Below are positions 38,383 to 47,195 of a DNA stretch of 64,000 bases, one piece after another. The stretch is from the NCBI RefSeq assembly GCF_900094705.1, contig NZ_FMAR01000005.1:310001-374000 (forward strand). Reading direction: 5' to 3'. Source of the DNA: Chitinophaga costaii. Its GTDB lineage: Bacteria; Bacteroidota; Bacteroidia; Chitinophagales; Chitinophagaceae. Made by a program: the position numbers and the translations under genes. Below the pieces are notes generated by a model, which made no database searches, was not told where the DNA came from, and saw nothing but the letters and a program-made list of their open reading frames with translations. How positions within the stretch are numbered: position 1 is the stretch's first letter; every line of letters starts with the position of its first letter.

Positions 38383-38764
38383 CCTACTTATGATTTACAA
38401 CTCCGAAAGTACAACGTTATGCCCGAAAATAGGCAACAAAGGTACATAAGCGGGCTGGCGGGGGCGTAGGGTTATAAGAACGAGGTGATATTATAAGCTG
38501 CTATCACCCATACGTCCATACGTTGCGGCCTGCTATCATGAAAAATATATTAGCTGTCTGTAGCATATTGCCCGCATGCCCTGCTTTCTAGGTCCTGTGT
38601 GTGACCCTGATTTTTTCGCATCGCGCAAAAAGATTTCCTGATGAGAGGGCGTAGGCATTTTGTTCCATTACATCTTTGCCCTGAAATTATGCCACTGGTG
38701 GCCATTACCTATCCTTTGCGCTACCAGGTAATGCTATATAAATTTCTTTAGATAACCAGTAATC
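38383..38764. other. Intergenic region between two gene relics
   Basis: Apart from the relic promoter box of the minus-strand pseudogene, I see no gene here. Confidence 0.5.
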
Positions 38765-38899
38765 ATGAAGCACACCAACGCCCGGACTTTGGGACTGGCT
38801 TTACTATTAGGCGGCCTGCAAACTGCCACTGCACAACAACAGCAGCAACATTTATCTAAAGACACTACCCGCACCTTACAGGAAGTGCAGGTAACGTAA
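38765..38899 (+). pseudogene. N-terminal remnant of a TonB-dependent receptor
   Basis: The 44-codon frame encodes a signal peptide (MKHTNARTLGLALLLGGLQ, ending ATAQ), a Gln-rich start and TRTLQEVQVT, the usual TonB-box region of siderophore-type receptors, then stops with TAA. Neither a plug nor a barrel follows in any frame that I can see, so the gene has been deleted except for its start. Confidence 0.65.
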
Positions 38900-39120
38900 C
38901 TTGCAAAAGGGATAACCTGACCTACGAGGTATATTGGGGCAGCTACATCACTCCAATAATGCCACGTCGTTGTAGTGCTTCCTCGGGGGTGAAAATTTTA
39001 AATCATCACCAGGTGGCAGGTACCTTAAAAAAATAGCCAACAGCAAGAAATAAAGTCCTGGGAAACCCAATGGGCCACCTTTGGAGGGTGTAGGCCAGCA
39101 GGTGCACCAGGCGCTAATTG
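38900..39120. other. Intergenic region, no intact gene
   Basis: No frame here has recognisable content. It may hold further debris of the deleted receptor or a neighbour gene. Confidence 0.4.
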
Positions 39121-39151
39121 AAAGCCTCCCGCTAAAAACGGGAGGCTTTTT
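39121..39151. terminator. Bidirectional terminator downstream of usp
   Basis: A perfect stem (AAAGCCTCCCG with CGGGAGGCTTT) around a 7-nt loop, with flanking A and T runs, sits 70 bases past the end of the minus-strand universal stress gene. Confidence 0.8.
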
Positions 39152-39221
39152 AGTACACGGGGTTTTATATTTTTACACGAAGCCAGTATTAGACTACCCC
39201 TGCATCGTTTTTTAGCAACTT

Positions 39222-40070
39222 TTATTTTAAGATCAATACCGGCACCCGCGCATTCCTGTAAATGCCTTCGGAAATGCTTTTGTGCGTGAGCGAATACAAA
39301 AAACTGTAATGGCCAGGCATAGCAAGTATCAACTGCACATCATGTTCTTTGGTAAATTCTATGATGCCGCCAATGATGTTTTGATCATTGCGGTAGTGCA
39401 GCGAAAAATTAAAGTTTTGCAGGTAATTATGCAGATCTGCTTCAGTGCTCCGGAATGCCTCATCGGGATTTCGGTACCGTTCTTTGGGATCGATATTCAG
39501 CACCAGCAATTTTACGTCGCCCCACAATGGCGATGTCTTGAGCGCATTGAGTTTGGAAAGGTGATACAGCGCGTTGTAATCGTAAGGCACCAGGGCCTTT
39601 TCCACGGGGCGGTAGGTATAGCTGGCCGGTACAATAAGTACGCGCACCGGGCTGGCCTTAGCGATGCTGATTACATGCCCTGCAATAAAACTGCCAGTGG
39701 TATGTTTATAATCGTCGCTGCCCAGCAATATCATTTCAGGACGTTCTGCCTGCACCAGTTCCAGGATGGAGCGTAGCAGCGGTGCCTCGCTCTCGGCAGT
39801 CACCACCGTTACGCCCGGGCCAGCCAGAGAGCGGAGCCGCTCACAAAGCTGGTCCAGTTTTTCCCGGGCTTCCTGCCGCTCCTGTGCGCGGTATTCCTGG
39901 TTCACAGGCGCGTATTCTGCAGATACTACGATGTTATCGAACACATTGTCGTAAAACGTTTTCAAGAGAATAATGCGTTCATAGTCGTACCGTTTGGCCC
40001 ATGCCCCGCCAAAGGTCACGGCATTATCTGTGGTGGTGGTAAAATCCACCGGGATGAGTAATGTTTTCAT
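39222..40070 (-). CDS. Tandem universal stress protein (UspA family)
   Basis: The 282-residue protein holds two Usp-like halves. The first starts MKTLLIPVDFTTTTDNAV and ends with a nucleotide-site-like motif LLGSDDYKHTTGSFIAGHV; the second starts KALVPYDYNALYH and ends LAMPGHYSFLYSLTHKSISE followed by RNARVPVLIL. Bacteroidota Usp proteins of this size are common. It overlaps the MarR gene by 4 bases, so it is co-regulated with the efflux pump. Confidence 0.88.
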   Translation of the reverse strand: MKTLLIPVDFTTTTDNAVTFGGAWAKRYDYERIILLKTFYDNVFDNIVVSAEYAPVNQEYRAQERQEAREKLDQLCERLRSLAGPGVTVVTAESEAPLLRSILELVQAERPEMILLGSDDYKHTTGSFIAGHVISIAKASPVRVLIVPASYTYRPVEKALVPYDYNALYHLSKLNALKTSPLWGDVKLLVLNIDPKERYRNPDEAFRSTEADLHNYLQNFNFSLHYRNDQNIIGGIIEFTKEHDVQLILAMPGHYSFLYSLTHKSISEGIYRNARVPVLILK

Positions 40071-40519
40071 AACGATTCCTTTAATTTTTTGTTCATACTA
40101 TGAACCAACGAAATAGCTTTTTCTATATCCATAGCAGGGATATTATTAGTAGCCTTTTCATACATGTCCGTTAACCATGGATCCAATTTATTCATCAACG
40201 CCCGCCCGGTTCCCGTTAAGAACACCCGTTTATTGCGACGGTCTACCTCATCTTCCCGCCGTGCTACCATATCGCGTTTCACCAGGTTATCTATCAGGTA
40301 GGTCATACTGGATTTATCCTTGATCATCACATCAGCAATCTCTTGTTGATTAGCACCATCGTGCAGGTTAAGGAAAGACATTACTTCCAGTAACTCAAAC
40401 GTAATGTTTAAGTCGTGTTCCTTAATCTTAAGGTGAATCTGTTGCCGGAGAAAGGTCCGTTGTTCGGCCATCGCGCGGCCCAGTTCACGGGCAAGTGCTG
40501 CCAGGTTTGTGGAAGCCAT
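40067..40519 (-). CDS. MarR-family regulator of the EmrB-type pump operon
   Basis: The 150-residue protein is a MarR winged helix: the recognition region is NQQEIADVMIKDKSSMTYLIDNLVKRDMVAR, followed by the wing EDEVDRRNKRVFLTGTG. It lies between the EmrB-type gene (22 bases upstream) and usp, and all three read in one direction. It is a paralogue of the MarR at 46701-47150, sharing ANQQEIAD and a similar core. The palindrome upstream of the pump gene is its likely operator. Confidence 0.88.
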   Translation of the reverse strand: MASTNLAALARELGRAMAEQRTFLRQQIHLKIKEHDLNITFELLEVMSFLNLHDGANQQEIADVMIKDKSSMTYLIDNLVKRDMVARREDEVDRRNKRVFLTGTGRALMNKLDPWLTDMYEKATNNIPAMDIEKAISLVHSMNKKLKESL

Positions 40520-40541
40520 AGGCTATTAATTTACGTTTTTA

Positions 40542-42128
40542 TTAGTGCGCGGCATCGGCCAGGTTTACTTTATTGCGGGAGGTTTTAATGAACAGCAATA
40601 CAAAAGGCACACATACTAAAAACATAATGCCCACCCACAAGAATACATCCATATAAGAAAGTAACGTAGCCTGCTTGGTCACCGATGCATCGATCAGTGC
40701 ATAGGCCTTTTGCTGGGCCGTACCGGGGTCGAAACCCTTGCTGCGCATGCCGGCGGCCAATTGTCCAACCCGGGCCTGCACCTGGGGATTGGTAGGGTCC
40801 AGGTGCGCTACCAGCGTACTCCGGTGCAGGTCTGTTTGCCGGGTCACGAAAGTTGAGATCAGCGCCACCCCAAAAGCGCCTCCCAGTTGGCGCATCATGC
40901 CCGAAAACGAAGCCCCCTGGCCTATTTCCGCGCCCTTCAGCGTAGAAAGCGACATAGTGCTGACCGGCACAGACAACAGGCCCAGGCCAAAACCGCGTAC
41001 AATGAGTACCCAGAAGAAATTGCCAGCACTGGTATCGGGCGTGAGGATAGTATAAGAAAGATAACTATAGATAAAAAACACCGTCATGCCGATAGCAATG
41101 AGATACTTCTGAGGCACGCCCCGCTGTATAAGCATGGCCACCACGGGCATCATAGCCGCTACAAACAACGTGCTGGGCAGTTGCAGCATGCCTGATTGCT
41201 GGGCTGTCCACCCCAGCAGCGATTGGGTGTACAGCGGAATTACAAAAGTAGATCCGAACAGGCCAAAGCCCATGATGAACGATAAGATCACCCCGATGCG
41301 CAGGTTGCCATTGCGCAGCACCCGCAGGTTTACAATCGGGTATTCATAGATCAGTTGCCGCCACACAAAAAAGAAGAGGAAAAACACCGCCATCACACAG
41401 AGCGTAACAATCACGGCACTATTAAACCAATCATCCTCCTGCCCTTTTTCCAGCACATATTGCAGCGAAGAAATACCGATAGCCAGGAACACAATGCCCC
41501 ACCAATCTACCTGGCTGGCAGACCGCTTCTGCTCGTACTGCGGGCTGCGCACATATTGCAGCGCCAGCAGGGCTGCCATCACCCCAATCGGGATGTTGAT
41601 ATAAAAAATATAAGGCCAGCTATAATTATCAATAATATATCCCCCCAATGGCGGCCCCAGGGTAGGCCCAACGATAACGCCCAAGGTATAAATAGCCTGT
41701 GCAGTGGCACGTTTTTCCGGGGGCCAGCTTTCGGTGATAATGGTCTGTGAAGTAACCAGCAAAGCGCCACCGCCCATGCCTTGCAGGAAGCGGAAAACAA
41801 CCAGCTCCCAAATATTGGTGGCATTACCACATAAAAAAGAGCAGATGGTAAATAAGATGACCGAAGACGCAAAGTAATTGCGCCGCCCAAATTGCTGGGA
41901 AAGCCAACTGGTCATGGGTACGATAATTACATTAGCTAGCGAGTAAGCTGTGATCACCCAGCTTACTTCATTGAGCGTAGCGCCCAGGCTGCCCCGCATG
42001 TCGGGCAGGGCTACGTTTACGATGGTGGTATCAATAATTTCCAGCAATGCGCACACCACGGCAGTGATGGTGATGATCACCCTCCGGGGACCATATTCAA
42101 CTAACGAAGGAAGTGGTTGTTTCATCAT
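40542..42128 (-). CDS. DHA2-type MFS drug efflux transporter (EmrB-like)
   Basis: The 528-residue protein is a 14-helix DHA2 transporter. Motifs: LEIIDTTIVNVALPDMRGSLGATLNEVSWVITAY (helix 1 and the D1 signature), GRRNYFASS, and the antiporter motif C region GVIVGPTLGPPLGGYI. It exports hydrophobic compounds by proton antiport. No EmrA adaptor or TolC gene is beside it, unlike the second pump locus in this window. A second Met at residue 2 gives an alternative start. MarR and usp follow in one operon. Confidence 0.9.
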   Translation of the reverse strand: MMKQPLPSLVEYGPRRVIITITAVVCALLEIIDTTIVNVALPDMRGSLGATLNEVSWVITAYSLANVIIVPMTSWLSQQFGRRNYFASSVILFTICSFLCGNATNIWELVVFRFLQGMGGGALLVTSQTIITESWPPEKRATAQAIYTLGVIVGPTLGPPLGGYIIDNYSWPYIFYINIPIGVMAALLALQYVRSPQYEQKRSASQVDWWGIVFLAIGISSLQYVLEKGQEDDWFNSAVIVTLCVMAVFFLFFFVWRQLIYEYPIVNLRVLRNGNLRIGVILSFIMGFGLFGSTFVIPLYTQSLLGWTAQQSGMLQLPSTLFVAAMMPVVAMLIQRGVPQKYLIAIGMTVFFIYSYLSYTILTPDTSAGNFFWVLIVRGFGLGLLSVPVSTMSLSTLKGAEIGQGASFSGMMRQLGGAFGVALISTFVTRQTDLHRSTLVAHLDPTNPQVQARVGQLAAGMRSKGFDPGTAQQKAYALIDASVTKQATLLSYMDVFLWVGIMFLVCVPFVLLFIKTSRNKVNLADAAH

Positions 42129-42226
42129 ACAAAAAGGATGTCCGCTACGTGGAAAATATAATCTTTAAACCTTCCAATAACATACTGTCCTCATTCCACG
42201 GGACAAGCATGTTTTTATATAGCACC

Positions 42227-42259
42227 CAAAGTTAAGGAATATTGGTTTGAATTCAAACT
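42227..42259 (-). promoter_or_regulatory. Promoter and MarR operator of the EmrB-marR-usp operon
   Basis: On the minus strand TTTG (42257-42254) is followed after 19 nt by TAACTTTG (42234-42227), a perfect Bacteroidota promoter. A perfect 14-bp palindrome, GTTTGAATTCAAAC (42245-42258), covers the -33 box. Its position predicts that a MarR dimer bound there would block RNA polymerase. The leader would be about 90 nt. Confidence 0.75.
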
Positions 42260-42332
42260 AATTTAGCGAGAAATAAGAAAGGTGGTCACTGGCAATGTAT
42301 CTTTTAGAAGACCTGCCGCGGGCTTATTCTAT

Positions 42333-43625
42333 TTATGCCAATACCGGTGCCGGGCTGGTACTGGTCTGCTCATCTGACCGCCTGGCAAAATGCGTGAGGA
42401 ATACCAGCCCGGCCACTCCCACCGCAATAAAACCAGTGCAGGTAAATGCCTGTACATACGTAAGCGTTTCCGATTTAAATAAAAAGCCAAACAACATACC
42501 ACCCAGGTTGCCGCCTGCCCCCACTACCCCGCTAACCAGGCCCACCTGGCGCAGCTGTATAAAAGGCACCAATGCGTATGTAGCGCCGTTAGCCATCTTC
42601 AGGAAGAGGGCAAAACACAGCATCGTACCAATAGCCATTGCCAGGCTCTGCGCCTGTGCAAATAAAAGTAATCCTATACCTTCCAGCAGCAATACGCCTG
42701 CCAGCAACCAACCCTTACCCCGCAGGCCATACCGGAGCCCTATCCTGTCGGCACAGATGCCACCCAACGCACGGGCAAATACATTCATAAACCCAAATAC
42801 GCCCGCCCAAAAACCGGCTTGCTGCTGGGATAACCCGAACGCATCTACGAAATGCAGGGAGGCCACGTTATCGAAAGTTATTTCCATACCAAAGCATACG
42901 CTGTATGCCAGCGCCAGCACCCAAACTCGCCTGTCGCGCAGGATACTCCAATCGGCCCTCTGTTTTTGGACCCTGTGGCCCGTATCGCTGTAATTGCCTG
43001 CCGGTGTATCTTGCGTGTAGCGATAGTACAGCCAGGCAACGCCCCACATCATTACCCCCGGCAGCAGCATGGCATAACGCCATGCCGCATGCGGCGTATG
43101 GCCCATAGCTACGATGGCACTAAAGACAAGCGGCATCACCATGTTGGTAACTCCACCACCCAGGTTGCCCCATCCACCGGTCAGCGCATTGGCCGTACCT
43201 TTCAGCCGGGGAGCAAACATAACGGCGGTGTGAAACTGGGTAATCACAAAAGAGGCCCCGATAATGCCGATAGCAAACCGGAAAAGTAAAAACGAAATAT
43301 AATCCCTGGCCAGCCCCACCAGCATCACTGGCAATGACCCTATGAGCAGCAGCGCCACCGCCGTTTTGCGAGGCCCCCAGGTATCGCAGAAACGGCCAAT
43401 GAGCAGCCGGGCGATGATAGTGGACGACACCGATGCAATAATAATATTGCCTACCTGCGCCTTGCTTAAATGCAAATCTTCCCGGATGGCTGGCATCAGA
43501 GGCGCCAGGCCAAACCACCCGAAGAAACAAACGAAAAACATTAACCAGGTAATGTGAAATGTGCGCATTTGCGGAGTCGCTACGCTGAAAATATTCAGTT
43601 TTTGCAAAGGTTGATTTGCTTGCAT
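42333..43625 (-). CDS. narK: Nitrate/nitrite transporter (NarK family)
   Basis: The 430-residue MFS protein has about 12 helices and the NNP-family signatures FVITQFHTAVMFAP, GTANALTGGWGNLGGGVTNM and, in the second half, GFWAGVFGFMNVFARALGGICADR and GAGGNLGGMLFGF. These glycine-rich repeats bind nitrate in NarK and NrtP. No nitrate reductase is adjacent. Together with the urea transporter and the NarX-like kinase upstream, it suggests that nitrogen acquisition is a theme of this stretch. Confidence 0.82.
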   Translation of the reverse strand: MQANQPLQKLNIFSVATPQMRTFHITWLMFFVCFFGWFGLAPLMPAIREDLHLSKAQVGNIIIASVSSTIIARLLIGRFCDTWGPRKTAVALLLIGSLPVMLVGLARDYISFLLFRFAIGIIGASFVITQFHTAVMFAPRLKGTANALTGGWGNLGGGVTNMVMPLVFSAIVAMGHTPHAAWRYAMLLPGVMMWGVAWLYYRYTQDTPAGNYSDTGHRVQKQRADWSILRDRRVWVLALAYSVCFGMEITFDNVASLHFVDAFGLSQQQAGFWAGVFGFMNVFARALGGICADRIGLRYGLRGKGWLLAGVLLLEGIGLLLFAQAQSLAMAIGTMLCFALFLKMANGATYALVPFIQLRQVGLVSGVVGAGGNLGGMLFGFLFKSETLTYVQAFTCTGFIAVGVAGLVFLTHFARRSDEQTSTSPAPVLA

Positions 43626-43692
43626 ACAGTCAGTTTAAATCAGGGGCGGCTCAACGCGTTCTTCCCGCCAGTGCCGGCAAGGGCAACGCACC

Positions 43693-43723
43693 AAAAGATA
43701 AGGCGAATAAACTTATTTCCAAG
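43693..43723 (-). promoter_or_regulatory. Candidate promoter of the narK gene
   Basis: On the minus strand CTTG (43723-43720), a 19-nt gap and TATCTTTT (43700-43693) fit the -33/-7 pattern with one mismatch. The leader would be about 60 nt. Confidence 0.45.
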
Positions 43724-43952
43724 AATATTTTCACTGCATACAATAGCATTCCCGTGGATGAATGCCCGCCCTTCCAAGGCGAAGAAAATAGTGCATTTAT
43801 ACGGAGCGATGTAAGACCAAAAGTCAGGGGCAAGTTCCGCTCAACAACTGCTTTTAAACTAGCCCCGCAGCCATCTTTTAAATCTTCTCCGCGGCAGGTT
43901 GTTTTTATGGAACGACGCCTTCCTGGCTGGTGTCTGTGGTGAATTATAACCT

Positions 43953-44270
43953 ATGAAAATGGATGTAACATTTTACCAGCTATTTAAGACCTGTGAGTTG
44001 ATGATGACTTACGAACTAGCCGCATATATTTTCAGTGCAGACATACCAGCACAACATGGCTTTGAGTTTGAATTCATGGTTGTGCCTATGTTTGAAAGTT
44101 ATTGGGATGCCCGGACCGACGCTAATTTTTTGCCTGTATTAAATTCCGTTTTTTCTATCCGCCCGGATGCCACCCATACCTTCAACGTGCCACAACAGCA
44201 CGCCGCTAACCTGCCCACCGGCAGCCTGGAAGGCCCATTGATGCACCCGGTATACTTTACTCCGGAATAG
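43953..44270 (+). CDS. Small hypothetical protein (doubtful)
   Basis: This 105-residue frame has no signal peptide or known motif. It ends two bases before the stop of the convergent GH97 gene. Normal-looking composition and length allow a real gene, but nothing else supports it. Confidence 0.35.
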   Translation: MKMDVTFYQLFKTCELMMTYELAAYIFSADIPAQHGFEFEFMVVPMFESYWDARTDANFLPVLNSVFSIRPDATHTFNVPQQHAANLPTGSLEGPLMHPVYFTPE

Positions 44271-44271
44271 T

Positions 44272-46236
44272 TTATTGCAACACTGCCGCCCATCCGCCAT
44301 TGCGGGCCATATGGAGGGTCAGGGTATCGCCCTTTTTAACCTGCATGATTTTCTTCCGGTAATCCATGGCTTGCGTGCCGGCATTAATGCCGTCTTCAAA
44401 ATAGGTCATGGTGTAAGTTTTGCCAGGAGAGAGAAAATCAAAACCGATGGTAACCTCCCGCTGCGCCTGTTTACCATTGGTCATGCCGCCAATAAACCAC
44501 TTGTCTTGCTTGCGCTTGGCCACCACGGCTACTTCACCGGCAGTTGCCACCAGTGCTTTGGTTTCATCCCAGGTGGTGGGTACCTGGGTAATAAATTCCG
44601 TGCAATCCTCGTTGCGGTAGTACAAGGTGGGGTTGTCTGCCAGCATTTGCAGGCCGCTTTCAAACACAACGAATAATGCGAGTTGGTAAACCCTGGTCCC
44701 AATGGTGGCTGCATTAGGGCGTTCCGAAATATACACGTCTGGCTGCATGCTTAACATAGCGCCTGGTGTATAGTCCATAGGACCTACGGCGTTGCGTATG
44801 AAGGGCAGGTAAATGCTATTGTCTGGCTTACAGCCTCCCATTTGTTCCATACCCCTTACCCCTTCATACGAGAGCACATTGGGATATTTATACTCCAGCC
44901 CTGCGGGTTTAAACGCGCCATGAAAATCTACGAACAACTGGTTTTCGGCAGCGGTTTTGGCCACGCGCTCGTAAAAGTTTACCATCCATTGATCGCTGCG
45001 ATCCATAAAATCTATTTTCACGCCTTTTATGCCCCAGTCTTTAAACGTTTTGAACAAATCCATATGATTGTACACGCTTAGCCAGGTAAGCCATAATACA
45101 ATACCTACGTGTTTTTCCTGGCCGTAACGCACCAGCTCGTGCAGGTCTACATCCGGATTGGGGGTAAAAGGATCCGTAGTAGTTTTAGCCCAACCCTCAT
45201 CCATCACGATGTAAGAAATGCCATACTTGGAAGCAAAATCAATATAATATTTGTAGGTAGCCAGGTTGCAGCCACTTACAAAATTTACATCCGGACCATA
45301 AGGACTGGCGCCGTTCCACCATTCCCAACTGGCCTGTCCAGGCTTCACCCAGGAAGGGTCTTTGAGTTTACTTTTAGCGGCCAGCTTTAACGTCATCGTG
45401 TTTTCCAAAAGTTCCTTATCGTCTTTGGTCACTACGAAATAGCGCCAGGGAAAGGTTCTGCTGCCACGGGTTTTAGCGATGTAATCGGCTTCCTTGGTAA
45501 CAGTAATGCTACGATCGCCCCGCTCGTTAAACGTGAGTGGTACTTTGGGAAAGGTGGCTTCCATACCATTGTTGCCACTCGATTTAAAAAACAGGCAGGG
45601 ATAGTCGGAGAGATCGGATTCGCTGATCAGTATTTTATACTTACTTTTCGTATCGATCAGCACCGGCAGTGTGGCCATTCGGCCGTCTGCCTTCCATGAG
45701 TCAGATTCCAGGTGAGTATAAGGCTCTTCATACGAAGTTTCAAAGCTATGCGGCTGCTGCAGATGCAGGGTGTAGGTGGCAGGGAAATGAATGCCCGCTT
45801 CCTCCTGGCTCACCAGGATGCTGTCTTTTTTACTGGTAATAAAACGATAAGCCACGCCGTCGTTAAATGCCCGCAATTCCACCGCGTAATTGCCTTTAAA
45901 TTTCAACAGCAGGCTATTATACTGATTGCGTACCGCAGCATACTTCCATGAAATGTAAGGATGCAAGCTATCATCGCCCTTACTGGTGCTGGCACTGAGT
46001 AAGTGGGGCGCAGCGCCCGGGGTTTCTCCTGACAGGTGCAGCAGGAGCTGGTTATCCGACAGCAATGCTACCTCATTGCTATAAAGTGTATAGTAAATTT
46101 TGTCTCCAATATGCAGGGATAATTTAATGCTGCCGTCTGGTGAATGTAGTTCCAGTTTTTTTTCCTGGGAATACAAAGGACCTGATAGCCCCAGCAGCAC
46201 AATCATGGTATAGTACACTTGCTTGCAAAACTTCAT
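44272..46236 (-). CDS. GH97 glycoside hydrolase, probably retaining
   Basis: The 654-residue protein has a signal peptide (ending LYSQ, about 24), an N-terminal beta-sandwich (about 25-290), a TIM barrel (about 300-560) and a C-terminal beta domain. Barrel motifs include SWEWWNGASPYGP, YIVMDEGWA, GVKIDFMDRSDQ and VDFHGAFKPAGLE. D409 (in KIDF) and E464 (in RGMEQ) are 55 residues apart, as are the nucleophile and acid/base of the retaining enzyme BtGH97b as I recall them (D415/E470), so an alpha-galactosidase-type retaining activity is plausible. The gene stands alone, away from the SusC locus. Confidence 0.88.
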   Translation of the reverse strand: MKFCKQVYYTMIVLLGLSGPLYSQEKKLELHSPDGSIKLSLHIGDKIYYTLYSNEVALLSDNQLLLHLSGETPGAAPHLLSASTSKGDDSLHPYISWKYAAVRNQYNSLLLKFKGNYAVELRAFNDGVAYRFITSKKDSILVSQEEAGIHFPATYTLHLQQPHSFETSYEEPYTHLESDSWKADGRMATLPVLIDTKSKYKILISESDLSDYPCLFFKSSGNNGMEATFPKVPLTFNERGDRSITVTKEADYIAKTRGSRTFPWRYFVVTKDDKELLENTMTLKLAAKSKLKDPSWVKPGQASWEWWNGASPYGPDVNFVSGCNLATYKYYIDFASKYGISYIVMDEGWAKTTTDPFTPNPDVDLHELVRYGQEKHVGIVLWLTWLSVYNHMDLFKTFKDWGIKGVKIDFMDRSDQWMVNFYERVAKTAAENQLFVDFHGAFKPAGLEYKYPNVLSYEGVRGMEQMGGCKPDNSIYLPFIRNAVGPMDYTPGAMLSMQPDVYISERPNAATIGTRVYQLALFVVFESGLQMLADNPTLYYRNEDCTEFITQVPTTWDETKALVATAGEVAVVAKRKQDKWFIGGMTNGKQAQREVTIGFDFLSPGKTYTMTYFEDGINAGTQAMDYRKKIMQVKKGDTLTLHMARNGGWAAVLQ

Positions 46237-46255
46237 TTGGTAGATTTTGGAAGGC

Positions 46256-46286
46256 CTAAATTAATATAATTTAATAAAGGGTCAAA
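46256..46286 (-). promoter_or_regulatory. Candidate promoter of the GH97 gene
   Basis: On the minus strand TTTG (46286-46283), 19 nt and TAATTTAG (46263-46256) match the consensus with one mismatch. Confidence 0.5.
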
Positions 46287-46663
46287 TTACACTTAATATA
46301 TTTTTACCCGTTGAGGATTCCCAAATGGCAAATCGTAATAGTCATTAAAATTATTGCTCATTGCCAAACTGCCTATAACCATTATGGATATACGATAGAC
46401 GAAGCAACTATATTTTCATTGAACTGGCCATTCCCCTTTGCAACCAGACGCTTCTTTAATATGTTGAAACAAACATGGCATTGTTTAGAAGAGATTGCTT
46501 AAACATACAGCAAGCCCATCATAAACAACCAAACCCAGCCATAATATTTAATAAGTAAAATAAAAAATAATATTTTAGTATATAACTTTCAATATATTAA
46601 TATCATATTTTTGACTATCCTGCCTATTGTTTTTTAAAGTTTTCTAATGATTAGATGCCAAAC
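46287..46663. other. AT-rich intergenic region
   Basis: No gene is visible in these 377 bases. A 63-codon frame at 46311-46502 has no recognisable content. The region marks the change to the AT-richer part of the window. Confidence 0.5.
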
Positions 46664-46696
46664 AGTTTGAGTTCTAACTATTATTTTTTAAATTTG
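46664..46696 (+). promoter_or_regulatory. Promoter and MarR operator before the second marR
   Basis: AGTTTGAGTTCTAACT (46664-46679) is a near-palindrome whose TTTG (46666-46669) is the -33 box of a promoter with TAAATTTG (46689-46696) exactly 19 nt downstream. The layout is the same as at the EmrB operon. The -7 box ends only 4 bases before the marR ATG. Confidence 0.75.
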
Positions 46697-46700
46697 CAGC

Positions 46701-47150
46701 ATGGATGATCAACAATTAGTGAAGACAATGCATTATTTCTTTAATGCGGTTTTAAAGCTAAGGCAGGATTTGCGGCAAAGAATGCAAAAAAAGCTTGTTG
46801 AGCGCGGCTATAGCGATATTACCTTCGAGATGATGCAGGTATTATATTTTTTAAGATTTCTGGCACAAAAGGGAGAGGCCAACCAACAGGAAATTGCCGA
46901 TGAAACCGGTAAAAATAAGGCTACGCTTACCTCTTTAATAACGAATCTTTTAAAACGGGATATGATTGAAAGAAAAACAAATCCTGATAACCGCAGAAAC
47001 AACATCATTGGTTTAAGTGCTAAAGGGCATCAGTTTATATTAGATCTATACCCTGATGTTTATAAAACATATGATATTAACAAAATTCCCTTATCCATGG
47101 ATGATATTTTGTCGCTCACTAATACTTTAAATACGATCATCAACAGCTAA
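46701..47150 (+). CDS. MarR-family regulator of the tripartite pump operon
   Basis: The 149-residue MarR protein has the recognition region NQQEIADETGKNKATLTSLITNLLKRDMIER and the wing NPDNRRNNIIGLSAKG. It leads an operon with an OMF, an EmrA-type adaptor and an MFS pump. Its promoter lies so close that the messenger is leaderless or translation starts at Met10 (46728). It is probably autoregulatory through the 46664-46679 operator, with a second site just before the OMF gene. Confidence 0.88.
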   Translation: MDDQQLVKTMHYFFNAVLKLRQDLRQRMQKKLVERGYSDITFEMMQVLYFLRFLAQKGEANQQEIADETGKNKATLTSLITNLLKRDMIERKTNPDNRRNNIIGLSAKGHQFILDLYPDVYKTYDINKIPLSMDDILSLTNTLNTIINS

Positions 47151-47164
47151 AAATTTTTAACATT

Positions 47165-47180
47165 AGTTTGACTTCAAACT
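47165..47180 (+). promoter_or_regulatory. Second MarR operator, before the OMF gene
   Basis: AGTTTGACTTCAAACT is a 16-bp palindrome with one mismatched central pair, 15 bases before the TolC-like gene. No good TAnnTTTG box follows, so it probably acts as a secondary operator or roadblock. Confidence 0.65.
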
Positions 47181-47195
47181 GTATGCCTTAAAACG

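Noticed and set aside
38042-38469. Two plus-strand frames of 102-135 codons
   Set aside because: They lie antisense to the dehydrogenase relic, which explains the region's coding-like composition.
39282-39776. 164-codon plus-strand frame
   Set aside because: Antisense shadow of the universal stress protein gene.
43616-43942. 108-codon plus-strand frame upstream of narK
   Set aside because: It starts inside the narK start region and covers the candidate narK promoter; composition is not protein-like.
46311-46502. 63-codon plus-strand frame
   Set aside because: Starts with a non-ATG codon in AT-rich DNA and shows no recognisable content.
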